Shown here in pieces: positions 25,813-34,962 of a stretch of 54,312 nt of DNA. Under the pieces are notes generated by a model. It saw only the letters and a program-made list of their open reading frames with translations. It was not told the origin of the DNA and ran no database searches. Every line of letters starts with the position of its first letter. Within the stretch, counting starts at the first letter, position 1. The DNA is from Streptomyces ochraceiscleroticus. Lineage in GTDB: Bacteria; Actinomycetota; Actinomycetes; Streptomycetales; Streptomycetaceae. A program made the translations under genes and the position numbers. The stretch is taken from positions 1-54,312 of the forward strand of contig NZ_JOAX01000040.1 in the NCBI RefSeq assembly GCF_000720485.1, written 5' to 3'.

Positions 25813-26115
25813 TCAGCCCTTGTCGTCCCCGCCCAGCAGCGCATCGAGCTGGTCGAAGGCGTCGGAGATCTCCGTCATCGCCGTCGCCTGCTCACGCCAC
25901 TCCTCGTTCAACTCGCGGGTGAGCCGGCCCAAGGTGTCCATGGCCTCGGCGATGTCGTCCTTCGCGCTCAACAACGACCCGAGGGCGCCGAGCGCGGACA
26001 GGTCGTGCCCCTGCTCCGAAAACGCCTGTACCGGACGGTGAGTGTGATGCGTCATCCGGCGCAACGCCTGCGCCCCTGTGCGGATACTCTCCGCGTCCTT
26101 CTTCAAATCCGACAT
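25813..26115 (-). CDS. Small helical WXG100-associated partner
   Basis: A 100-residue all-helical, charged protein (SAKDDIAEAMDTLGRLTREL, then EWREQATAMTEISDAFDQLD). It lies 58 bp upstream of the WXG100-type gene on the same strand, the usual place for the small partner that pairs with an exported effector. ATG at 26115 follows GGGGAG. No signal peptide. Function inferred from position and size. Confidence 0.7.
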   Translation of the reverse strand: MSDLKKDAESIRTGAQALRRMTHHTHRPVQAFSEQGHDLSALGALGSLLSAKDDIAEAMDTLGRLTRELNEEWREQATAMTEISDAFDQLDALLGGDDKG

Positions 26116-26433
26116 CGCGGTCTCCCCAAGTCCGTGACCACGCGTGCATGAGTACCGGGTGCCACTGGATACAGCCCAACCTAAGAAATCATCGAACTCC
26201 AGCCGATGATTGTGATCATGGGGATGAGGCGGCGTCGAAGCGGAGACCGTCTCCGATGATCATGACGCGGCATGAAGGTGATCGCGATGCTGCAGGCGGC
26301 CACTGAACGCTCGATTCGGCGACTTCATCATGCCGACTCATGCCGGGCAGTCATCCAGTCAGGACTGATCGAGGCACCTGCGATGCCGTCGCGCCAGACG
26401 GCGGTGGAGTACTCCTGGCCTGATGGGGGCTCA
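26116..26433. other. Gap upstream of recombinase pseudogene
   Basis: About 320 bp. It holds the presumed promoter of the WXG100 partner, a small palindrome GGAGACCGTCTCC near 26,240 and several GATGAT/GATCAT repeats. These might be old recombinase binding or attachment DNA. No gene is seen. Confidence 0.4.
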
Positions 26434-28151
26434 CGGCCTGCCCCGAGTTGCGTTTTCGTCGGCCGCTGTTCGACCGAGGACCTGCAAGGCCCCGAAGCCT
26501 CCCGCAACTGGCAGCTGACGAGGGGAAATCCCTCATCGAGCCGGTCGGCGGCCGAATCGTCGCCGAGTACTTCGACATCGGCCACAGCCGCTCCCTGCCC
26601 TGGCGCCGCCGCCCCGTGCCTCCGCCCTCCTCGACGCCCTCAAGAACCCCGACCGCGGCTTCACCGCCGTCGTCATCGGCGAACCCCAACGCGTCTTCTA
26701 CGACAACCAATACAGCCTCACCCACCCCCTCTTCACCCACTACGGCGTGGAACTCTGGGTACCCGAGGTCGGCGGCCCCATCAACGCCGACAGCGAAGCC
26801 CACGACCTGGTCATGTCCGTCTTCGGCGGCATGAGCAAGGGCGAACGCAACCGCATCAAAGTCCGCGTCCGCGCCGCCATGGCCTCCCAGGCCCAGATCG
26901 AAAGCCGATTCCTCGGTGAGCGACCGCCGTACGGCTACCGGATCGCCGACGCCGACCCGCATCCCAACCCGGCCAAAGCCGCCGACGCCAAACGCCTCCA
27001 CCGCCTGGAGCCCGACCCCGCCACCGCCCCCATCGTCCGCCGCATCTTCGCCGAGTACCTGCGCGGCCGCGGCTACTACGCCATCGCCGAAGGGCTCACC
27101 CGCGACGACATCCCCTGCCCCTCCGCCTACGACCGCGCCCGCAACCCCCACCGCAGCGGTACTGCCTGGGCGAAGAACGCCGTACGCGCCATCATCTGCA
27201 ACCCCCGCTACACCGGCCACCAGGTCTGGAACCGCCAGCACAAACAGGAGGTCCTCCTCGACGTCGAGGACGTCGCCCTCGGCTACCAGACCCGCCTGCG
27301 CTGGAACAGCCAGGACGACTGGATCTGGTCCAAGAACCTGGCCCATCCTCTCTGGTCCAAGAACCTGGCCCATCCTCCGCTGATCGCCATGGAGGACTAC
27401 CTCCACGCCACCGAGATCCGCGCCTCGAACACCCGGCAGAAAGGTCCCAAGGAGCGCCGCCCCAAGGTGCACACCTACGTCCTCACCGGCCTGCTCCACT
27501 GCGCCCGCTGCCAACGCAAAAATGACCAGCCACCCTGTCCGCACCGAGCCCTATTACCGCTGCCGCTATGCCGAGGAATACGCTCTCGCCAACAAAATCG
27601 ACCACGCCCGCAACATCACCCTGCGTGAAAATGACGTCGTGCCCGCCCTGGACGAGTGGATCTCCCTCCAGTTCACCCCCGGTCACCGCGACGCCACCAT
27701 CGACCGCCTCCACGCCGCCCAGCGGCTGAGCGCCCCCGATGCAGCGGACGAGGTCCAGGCGATCATCCGCGACTGCGACTCCAAGCTCACCCGGTACCGG
27801 AGCCTCCTCGACTCCGGCGCCGCCGACTCCGCCACCGTCGCCCAGTGGATCACCGAAACCGAAGCCCACCGCAAAACAGCCGCCGCACGCCTCACAGCAC
27901 AGCACCACGTCCAGCTCAGCCGCCACCAAATCGCCGGCCGTGTACAGGCCGCCGGAGACATCGCCGACGCACTACAGCACGCCGAGCGACCGGCAAAGGC
28001 GCGCTTGTACGCCGAGCTCGGCCTACGCCTCGACTACCACCACACACAACGCAAAGTGCTGGTCGGGATCGCTCCCGGCCAGCACTTGGTTGGTGAATCG
28101 TATGTGGGTCGTTCACGAAATCCGCTGACCAGGAGCGATGTCTCCAATTGA
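26434..28151 (+). pseudogene. Serine recombinase of the resolvase/invertase family, multiply frameshifted
   Basis: A large serine recombinase in pieces. The catalytic serine segment FVGRCSTEDLQGPEASRNWQ is followed by a frame change to SLIEPVGGRIVAEYFDIGHS (near 26,520). A second change (near 26,615) leads to the long body EPQRVFYDNQYSL, then LVMSVFGGMSKGERNRIKVR, and the recombinase domain RPPYGYRIADADPHPNPAKA. At about 27,520, in the zinc-ribbon CARCQRK, a third change leads into PYYRCRYAEEYALANKIDH and the coiled-coil tail. A 27-bp in-frame tandem duplication repeats WSKNLAHPL. Intact relatives are single ORFs of roughly 570-600 residues, so this is a dead integrase or transposase. Confidence 0.85.
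27324..27377 (+). repeat. 27-bp tandem duplication in recombinase pseudogene
   Basis: Two identical 27-base copies (27324-27350 and 27351-27377), each encoding WSKNLAHPL with frame offset by its junction. Relatives have one copy. A slippage-type duplication. Confidence 0.85.
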
Positions 28152-28596
28152 CCAAATGATTCCCGGCAGCATGTAGATCATTACCTGAATAGTTGCGTGC
28201 GCATCCACCTGATTTCGGAATCGGCCCCTACCGTATGCCCCAGACCAAGCACGCCGCTGTCAGGCATGCCGCGCACGTCGCCGACGTGGCCCCGTCGGCG
28301 GGCGAGTACTCCAATACATTGGCCGGCCTGAGGCAGTCAGCAGCGCCAGCCGGGGCGGACAGGAGGGCCTGAGGACGCAGGCGAAGGAGCTTGCGACCTT
28401 GATCCTCCGGGCGGCCAGCGTGTGGTCAAGAGATCGCCTTCTCCTGGCTACGAGTGAGCAGGGCGGCCCAGGAACCCCTAGGATCCGAGGTGGCGAACGA
28501 GATTCCCGCAGGGGATCGCTGGAACGAGACGGGGCGCGCAGTGACGCGCCAACAGCGGCAGACGGTCGAGGCGGGAAGGAGGATCGAGCGGTGTCG
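28152..28596. other. Gap between recombinase pseudogene and defence operon
   Basis: About 445 bp. I see no credible gene on either strand; open frames lack ribosome sites and family features. It is the convergent boundary between the dead recombinase (plus) and the defence operon (minus). Confidence 0.5.
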
Positions 28597-29166
28597 TCAC
28601 TTCGCGAGCGCGGGAACCATCTGCACGCTCGTAGCTTCGGAAAGGAGGCTCTGGGTGCTGGGGTGCCGCTGATAAACGGCATCGATTTCCTCCGAGGCTG
28701 CCACGTCGTCGGACGGACGGGCGAGCTGCCTGGCGACCGCATCCCTGAGCGAGTCGGCGATCTCCGCGTCCAGCTCGACCACGCGCAGCCCCTCTACGAT
28801 TCCGGTGCTTGAGTCGACGAGCACCATGTAGGCCATAAAGGGTTTTCCGATCCCTCCAGGCACCCCGACCCTACGGTCGCGCTGCCGATGGGCCTCCCAG
28901 GGTGAATCCCCCCAGCCGAGAGAGTCCGATTGGCGGTCTGGTCGGTCCGGAGTCTCGAACCGGTAGCACCACATGAGATGCCTGTTCCCAGGGACAACGG
29001 CGAACGTAGCCGCGCCAGTACTAAACGCGTGCTTTTCACCAGCCGTGAGCCCATCGAACGCATAGATGATCTCTACATATGGGTCGTTGAGTACGAGATT
29101 GGCGGCGGATTTCGGCCAGTTGACCTGCTTCGGGTAAGGAGCGCCTACCACCAGCGAGTACCCCAT
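28597..29166 (-). CDS. Hypothetical protein closing the defence operon
   Basis: 189 residues, unrecognised. ATG 29166 has a good site (GGATGGAG). The N-terminal half looks beta-rich with aromatic patches (PYVEIIYAFDGLTAGEKHAF and HLMWCYRFETPDRPDRQSD). The C-terminal half is helical with acidic residues (VRVVELDAEIADSLRDAV-like stretch). No signal or membrane segment. It starts 108 bp after the HerA-type gene on the same strand, so it may be an extra member, an immunity-like or sensing part, or unrelated cargo. Confidence 0.6.
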   Translation of the reverse strand: MGYSLVVGAPYPKQVNWPKSAANLVLNDPYVEIIYAFDGLTAGEKHAFSTGAATFAVVPGNRHLMWCYRFETPDRPDRQSDSLGWGDSPWEAHRQRDRRVGVPGGIGKPFMAYMVLVDSSTGIVEGLRVVELDAEIADSLRDAVARQLARPSDDVAASEEIDAVYQRHPSTQSLLSEATSVQMVPALAK

Positions 29167-29274
29167 GCTCCATCCTTTCCTCGAACCGGTCCCGGCCCGA
29201 TCTTTCCAAAGCGCGGCTCGGGCGCGCCGGTACCGCGTGGCCCAGATCCGGTAACCGGACCACGTACTGTCGCC

Positions 29275-32200
29275 CTACTGCCCGCCTGATGCGGTCTTCG
29301 TCGCTCCGCCGTGCCGGGTCACCCGAGGCCGGCACCGCACACGCACCGCGCCGTGGGTGAACGCAGGGTCGGTGGACTTGCTCGCCCACACGTATGCCTC
29401 GCCGGGTTGGAGCTGCGCCATCTGCTCCGAGCGCAGTCCGGCGAAGGAACTGTTCGCCTTCTGGAGGTGCTTCAGCCAGGCTGGGGAGGTGAACTTGTGC
29501 AGGATGACGTGGTCGGAGAGCTCGATCAGCGAGATCGGCACGGAGGGCGGGTCCTGGCTGGCGATCAGGATGCTCATGCCTTTGTGCCGCATCTCGCGGA
29601 CCGTCTCGACGAGGCCGGCAACTAGGTCGGGGCTGTCAATGTACTTGTGCGCCTCGTCGAAGACGACCAGCTTGTTGAAGTGCCTTTCCTCGTCGCGGGC
29701 TTCGGCGAAGAGCTGCATCAGGACGACGAAGAGGCCAAGGGCCTCGTCCTTCTCGATGTATTCGTCCCGGAGGTCCACGATGATCAGTCGGCCTGGGCGG
29801 ATGAGGCTAGTGAGGCTGGCGTTATCGTCGATGTACTCCTCGGCGAGGTCGAGACGTTCCTGGGCGAGCTGCTTGACGTGGTCGGGCATGGCCGAGTCGT
29901 CCACGCCCTGCCGGATGGCGGCGAGGCTCAGGTTATTGCGGTTCGCCCGCATGATGCGGGTGAGCTGGCGGATGTACGTGGACTGGTTGCCGACTGCGCC
30001 CATGAGGAAGCGCCAGTGGGATGCCTGGAGTTCTCCGGAGGAGAAGGCCAGTGGCTGGACATCGATGCCGGGGAACTCTCGCTTGCGTTCCGCAACTTGG
30101 GCCTCGGGCGTGAGGAGCAGGACATCGGTCAGGGCGCGTGGTTCGGCCCCGTAACGCTCTTTGAGGACCTTGAGCTGCGCCTGGTCGTCGTTGGGGCGCA
30201 CCATGGAGGTGAACTCCGGGGCATAGTCCATGGTCCGGCTGTAGTGGAACACCACGGTCGCGAGCGGGTGGGGCAGTTCGTTGACGGGCGGGGCGGGCAG
30301 CGAGGCCATCTCAACGATGCTGCCCAGGGTGTAGCTCTTTCCGCCTCCCTGGACACCGAAGAGGCTGATGGTGTGGGTCTCGTAGAGGTCGACCGCGACC
30401 TTTCGTCCGGCAACCTCACCGAGCACGCCGTGCTGCAGGGACGGGCGGGAGACGCCGAGGAAGATCTCGGGGACGCTTCCCGCAGAGGACATATCCAGCG
30501 TGACAACCGGAGTGGGCTGGGCGTCGATGGTCGGCGCCACGTGGAAGCCGCGCCTGTCCAGCTCGGTCTCCGTCCGCGGTGGAACCTGGTTCGCTGCCGA
30601 CGCAGCATCGGACGGGGGGCCGTGCGGGACGGGCGGCGACTCTGCCTGAGGTCCGGTCAGTGCAAGTGCGCCATCCTCGACCGATTCGTCCATGCTGCCT
30701 TCCGTGCGGCGAGGCTGCATCTGGTCGGCGGGGAACGCCGGAGCATCGCCCGCTCCGGAGCAGTCTCCGGCCGAGTTCTCTCCGTCGTCCCTGTAGAGCT
30801 CCTCCTGCGCCGGGGTGTTCTCCCCATCCGCTTCCTCGCGCCCAGGAGCACGGAACTCCGCGTCGGCTAGTCGCGGAACGGACAGCTGCAGAAGGGCCAG
30901 GGTGGGAGCGGTGGCCGCTCCGTCCGTATCCGGGCCGAACTCCGCCGCGCCCTCGGCGACGGCATCGCATGGCTCCGGGACGCCCGGTCGTCTGGTGGGG
31001 ATCGCATCGATCAGCTCCGTGATCAGGTCGCTGCCGATCCGGTGGTACTCCACCCCACTCTCCGACTCCCGATCCGTACCGCTCCGGGCCAGGTCGAAGA
31101 TCAGTCCGCTACGGGTGAATTCGAGCCGGTAACCGTCGTCGAGGGAGTCGAGAAGGGCATGTGCGGACGTTTGTGGCCCACGCCCCATGGTTCCGTGACG
31201 GGCTGCCCGCTCCAGGTAGAAGCGGAGCAGGGAGCCGAGGGCGAGGTTCTTGACTGGCCGGTCGATGCGGTCCGGTGTGGTGCATTCCGGGTCGAAGGAC
31301 TCGGCAAGGATGCGCTCGCTCTGCCCCAATTGCTGGGCGACCTTGGTCTTGAGCCGCTGGTAGGCACTGATGTCGTCGAGCGCTGTGTAGCACTTCACCT
31401 CGACGAGTCGGCAGGTGACGGTTCGTGTCCTCGCGTCGACGTGGAACAGAGCGAGGTCACTGCGCTGGAAGGAGAGCACGTCACCGAGCTCGCCGGCGCG
31501 GCGGCGCGCCTCGGCGTAGAGCTCGGGGTGTGCGTCCAGGGGGACGACGATCTGGTTGTGAAGTGCGTCCTGGTAGTCCAGGTAGAGGCGGGCCAGGGAC
31601 AGCCCGAGAACCTCGGTGCGCTGGTTGGGGGCGGTGGAGGCCAGCTTGAAAGCGAGGTTCCCCGAGAGCAGGCGCAGCTGGTCGAAGAAGGAGTTGAGGT
31701 GGCGCTCCTCCACCGCAATGCCGTGCTGTCGTGCGGTGGGGCCGAGCAGGTTGCGCAGCTCGTCGACCGAGTTCGAGCTGACCATGATCTGGTGGCCGAG
31801 GCCGCTGTCGAGCGCGGGCGCGTAGTCGATGACGTACTCGGGGCGGCCGTGCTCTCCGGCATGGTCGAAGTACTCCAGGCCGAGTGTGCGGTCGATTGTG
31901 ACGACCCAGTCGCCGATCTGATGGGCCAGGTAGAGCAGGGCGCGGTCGTCGTTGTCGAGGGAGAGGACGGTGCACGGCACGTTGCGGGGCGCCTGTCCTG
32001 CTGTGGCGACGTTGGCGGCTGCGCCAGCCAACAGGCCGGGCAGCCGACTCAGGAGAGTGGCGAGGTCCTCGGCGCCCTCGGCGGTGGGCAGGGCGGCTCC
32101 GTAGCGCGGGACGGTCCGCCAAACAATTTGCTGCTCGGAGTCCTCATACGCGGCGAAGGTAGCCTGGACGAGTCCGTGTACCGGCGCGTGAGCGATGCCG

Positions 32201-34962
32201 TGCCGTTTGACGGAGCTGTGCTGCTCGCCCCCGAAGGCGTCGATGAGCACGGTCAGATGAGCGTCGAACTCTATGGAGGGGCTGCGGAACTCCTCGATGG
32301 AGCGCACCGAGTAGACAAGTTTCGCGTGGCGACCCCCGCCCGCCGTGTGCAGGAAGGCTTCCGCCTCGGCGGTGGGGATCTGGCTTTGGGCGCTGAGCAG
32401 TTCACCGAGCGCCGTCCCGGTCTCCGGGGCCTCGGGGTCGGTCACACAGAGCCGGATGTCGTAGGTGAGATCACGGGTGGCCGGGCGCCGCTGGAGTTCG
32501 AGGAGGGCATCGGCGATGACCTCGGCCCGCCCCGCGTTGACGACGTTCATGACGAGGGTGCGGACGTATGGGTGGAGCCGTACGTAGCGCTCCATGCGGT
32601 CAGCGAGTGCTGTACCGGACAGCGCGCTCGCGCCGTTCGCCGCGCGGGTGCCGGAAGTGGAGAGGTTCAGTCCGGCAGAGAGGCGGCCGAGCAGGCCGCG
32701 GGGGTCGGCGGTCTCGCTGGGGAGGTAGGCACCCCAGTACGGGGTGAGGTTGTCCGCCGCTGCCATGAGACGCCCGTCCTGGCGCGGGACCACGAACGGA
32801 AATCCGAGCGGGGACAGCGCTCCCTGGAGAGAATCGTGGGCCGCGATGGCACGGCGCTTGTCCTCCCCGACGAGACGGCTGGTCCATTCCTTGCCCATCG
32901 CGGACCAGGTGGCCAACCAGAGGGCGCGCAGGGGGTGGGTGGGCGAGGCGAGCAACACGGTGTCGCGCCCGCCAAGACCGTCGGTAAGGCTGACGGCCAG
33001 GCAGTCGATCTGCTGGATCCGCGCCAGGGCCACGAGCGCCGGGCCCCTGGCGTCATCTCCTGCCCTTTCCGTCTGGAAGGTCTGGGCCTCCACCAGTTCA
33101 CCGTACGCTTCGGCGTAGGCGGCGAGTTCGTCGCGTACGGTCTCGAAATCGACGGCCTCGGTGACCAGGAAATCGCTGACCTCGACCGGTTCGTCGCCGT
33201 GACCGCTCCCGCCGCGTACAGCTGCGAAGTAGAAGCCCCGCGCGGAGAGGAACGCGTCGTACGCCTCGGCGGCGCGCCCCGTCAGAGTGCTGGCCAGGTT
33301 CTCCTCGTCCCCGGAGGGCATCTCGAAGGCGCCGTCGGGGTGGAGGACTAGGCGGCGCAGCGAGGTGTCCTCGGGGCGGGCGAGGAGGTCCTGCTGGACC
33401 TTTACGAGCAGGGGGGACAGCCGGATTTCCGCGCTGCCCACCGGACGGATTTTGGCGTTGAGGGCCCGCTGCGGGCTCCGCGGCGTGCTGGGCTTCCAGC
33501 GGATGTCGTTGAGTACGACTCGGGTCGGGTCGTCCCCCGCGGCAAGCGCGTCGAACTGCAGTGACCTCAGTGCCTGGGCGACCCCGGGGTGGCGGCCCGC
33601 ACTGCGCTCGGGCGGTTCCTCGATCTCAGCGTTCGGGACAACGTAGAAGCGCTCGCTCTCGCCGCCCGGCAGCTCGTGAGCGTTGGGAACGACGTCGAGC
33701 GCGTCTCCCGCAGCGTCAAGGGGCGTCACCCGGACATAGTGCCAACCCTCTTCCCAGTCAATCTTGTTCAGTTTGGCCAGTTTGACCTTGTACTCGGGGA
33801 CCGCCCGTGTCCCCTTGTCCTTGTACGCGATCCGTCCGATCGGTCCGCCGTTCTCCGAGACGATCTCCACCCGGAAGCGCTGGAGCGCGTCCACCTTGAC
33901 CGGGGAGGGCTGCACGGTGAACCGGGCGGTGACTTCGCGTACACCGTTGTCGCCGGTGAGCAGGTAGGGCTGGCCGACGATCGCCCGGAGTGCCTGGTAT
34001 TTCTTCAGTTCCTCGGCAATGTCGCCGGCGGCGGGAAGCCCCAGCTCACGTACTTCGATGGCGACCGTGGCACGTCGGCGTTCGTCAATACGCCAGTTCC
34101 CGAAGGACAGTCCCCAGTTCTCGCGGTCGGTGACCACACGGCGGGTCCACACGACCGGGTCCTCCAGGCCGCAGCGGGTCGCGAATCCGGCGAGTTTGGC
34201 GGCGAAATCGCCGTCGCTCAGTCCCAGGTCAAGGACGCGCTGGCGCTCGGAGCGGTTCGACGCAGTCAACTTGTCGACCAGCCGCCGGTTCCGTTCGACC
34301 CGCTCCTTGACCGCAGTGGGGTCGGCGTACAGGTCGAAGTCGGGGACGAGCCCGAAGTGGTAGACGGCTGCTCCGGACACCTGCTCCCGATAGCCGTTGG
34401 TCTGCAGCGTCAGCAGGTATGCGGCGACCGCGCGGTCACTCGTCCGCCAGTCGGCATGGCCGCGTAGTGCGGCGAGCAGTTGGTCGACGCCCTGACGCAG
34501 CCGATCCGGAACCTGCTGAAGGAGATGGTCGGCGAGCTGAGCGTATGCGTCACCGAGCGGCACCTCCTCAAATGTCGCGATGCCGAAGGAGTCCTCGGCG
34601 CTCACCCGGGTGCCGGGCGGAACGAACACGAGGAGCGGCCCAGGGAGCGTTCCCTCACCTTCTGCTCGGTTGCGGAGTTCGACCAGCTTGGTGCTGGTGA
34701 CGGTCACGTCGTGGAAGGGACGGGTCGGCTCCAAGTCGTCGGCCTGACCGAGGACGCAGACTGTGGCGGCAGGGCCCAGCGCGCCGCGCAGCCGTCGTAC
34801 CAGAGGCGCCGCCAGCTCGGCGTCGACCTCGGTGATCCGCATGCAGTGACCGGCCGCCCGCTCCCCGACGAGTTTCGCCAGCCGTGGCACGAGGACGCCT
34901 TCGAGCGCCTCTCGGAGGTCCTTGGCTGTGATCTCCACCAGACCGGTCGTGCTGTTGCTCAT
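29275..34962 (-). CDS. 1895-aa nuclease-HerA ATPase (DptH / MAD8-like)
   Basis: A giant DNA-processing protein. Around residues 1165-1195 there is a PD-(D/E)xK nuclease pattern: FQRSDLALFHVD, a strand, then CRLVEVKCY. The C-terminal third is a HerA/FtsK-like motor, with Walker A GVQGGGKSYTLGS near 1540, Walker B KLVVFDEAHKY near 1767 and SILIASQDPPSV as sensor. An acidic low-complexity linker (about 1330-1500) separates the halves. The first 1,100 residues are unassigned. It resembles the DptH/DndH-type restriction proteins and what I recall as the last large gene of methylation-associated defence systems. The start overlaps the upstream stop (ATGA). Likely the DNA-cutting or translocating effector. 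Confidence 0.82.
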   Translation of the reverse strand: MSNSTTGLVEITAKDLREALEGVLVPRLAKLVGERAAGHCMRITEVDAELAAPLVRRLRGALGPAATVCVLGQADDLEPTRPFHDVTVTSTKLVELRNRAEGEGTLPGPLLVFVPPGTRVSAEDSFGIATFEEVPLGDAYAQLADHLLQQVPDRLRQGVDQLLAALRGHADWRTSDRAVAAYLLTLQTNGYREQVSGAAVYHFGLVPDFDLYADPTAVKERVERNRRLVDKLTASNRSERQRVLDLGLSDGDFAAKLAGFATRCGLEDPVVWTRRVVTDRENWGLSFGNWRIDERRRATVAIEVRELGLPAAGDIAEELKKYQALRAIVGQPYLLTGDNGVREVTARFTVQPSPVKVDALQRFRVEIVSENGGPIGRIAYKDKGTRAVPEYKVKLAKLNKIDWEEGWHYVRVTPLDAAGDALDVVPNAHELPGGESERFYVVPNAEIEEPPERSAGRHPGVAQALRSLQFDALAAGDDPTRVVLNDIRWKPSTPRSPQRALNAKIRPVGSAEIRLSPLLVKVQQDLLARPEDTSLRRLVLHPDGAFEMPSGDEENLASTLTGRAAEAYDAFLSARGFYFAAVRGGSGHGDEPVEVSDFLVTEAVDFETVRDELAAYAEAYGELVEAQTFQTERAGDDARGPALVALARIQQIDCLAVSLTDGLGGRDTVLLASPTHPLRALWLATWSAMGKEWTSRLVGEDKRRAIAAHDSLQGALSPLGFPFVVPRQDGRLMAAADNLTPYWGAYLPSETADPRGLLGRLSAGLNLSTSGTRAANGASALSGTALADRMERYVRLHPYVRTLVMNVVNAGRAEVIADALLELQRRPATRDLTYDIRLCVTDPEAPETGTALGELLSAQSQIPTAEAEAFLHTAGGGRHAKLVYSVRSIEEFRSPSIEFDAHLTVLIDAFGGEQHSSVKRHGIAHAPVHGLVQATFAAYEDSEQQIVWRTVPRYGAALPTAEGAEDLATLLSRLPGLLAGAAANVATAGQAPRNVPCTVLSLDNDDRALLYLAHQIGDWVVTIDRTLGLEYFDHAGEHGRPEYVIDYAPALDSGLGHQIMVSSNSVDELRNLLGPTARQHGIAVEERHLNSFFDQLRLLSGNLAFKLASTAPNQRTEVLGLSLARLYLDYQDALHNQIVVPLDAHPELYAEARRRAGELGDVLSFQRSDLALFHVDARTRTVTCRLVEVKCYTALDDISAYQRLKTKVAQQLGQSERILAESFDPECTTPDRIDRPVKNLALGSLLRFYLERAARHGTMGRGPQTSAHALLDSLDDGYRLEFTRSGLIFDLARSGTDRESESGVEYHRIGSDLITELIDAIPTRRPGVPEPCDAVAEGAAEFGPDTDGAATAPTLALLQLSVPRLADAEFRAPGREEADGENTPAQEELYRDDGENSAGDCSGAGDAPAFPADQMQPRRTEGSMDESVEDGALALTGPQAESPPVPHGPPSDAASAANQVPPRTETELDRRGFHVAPTIDAQPTPVVTLDMSSAGSVPEIFLGVSRPSLQHGVLGEVAGRKVAVDLYETHTISLFGVQGGGKSYTLGSIVEMASLPAPPVNELPHPLATVVFHYSRTMDYAPEFTSMVRPNDDQAQLKVLKERYGAEPRALTDVLLLTPEAQVAERKREFPGIDVQPLAFSSGELQASHWRFLMGAVGNQSTYIRQLTRIMRANRNNLSLAAIRQGVDDSAMPDHVKQLAQERLDLAEEYIDDNASLTSLIRPGRLIIVDLRDEYIEKDEALGLFVVLMQLFAEARDEERHFNKLVVFDEAHKYIDSPDLVAGLVETVREMRHKGMSILIASQDPPSVPISLIELSDHVILHKFTSPAWLKHLQKANSSFAGLRSEQMAQLQPGEAYVWASKSTDPAFTHGAVRVRCRPRVTRHGGATKTASGGQ

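Noticed and set aside
31042..33351. Plus-strand frame of 769 codons opposite the nuclease-HerA gene
   Set aside because: Mirror frame of a high-GC gene; no ribosome site and no recognisable domain.
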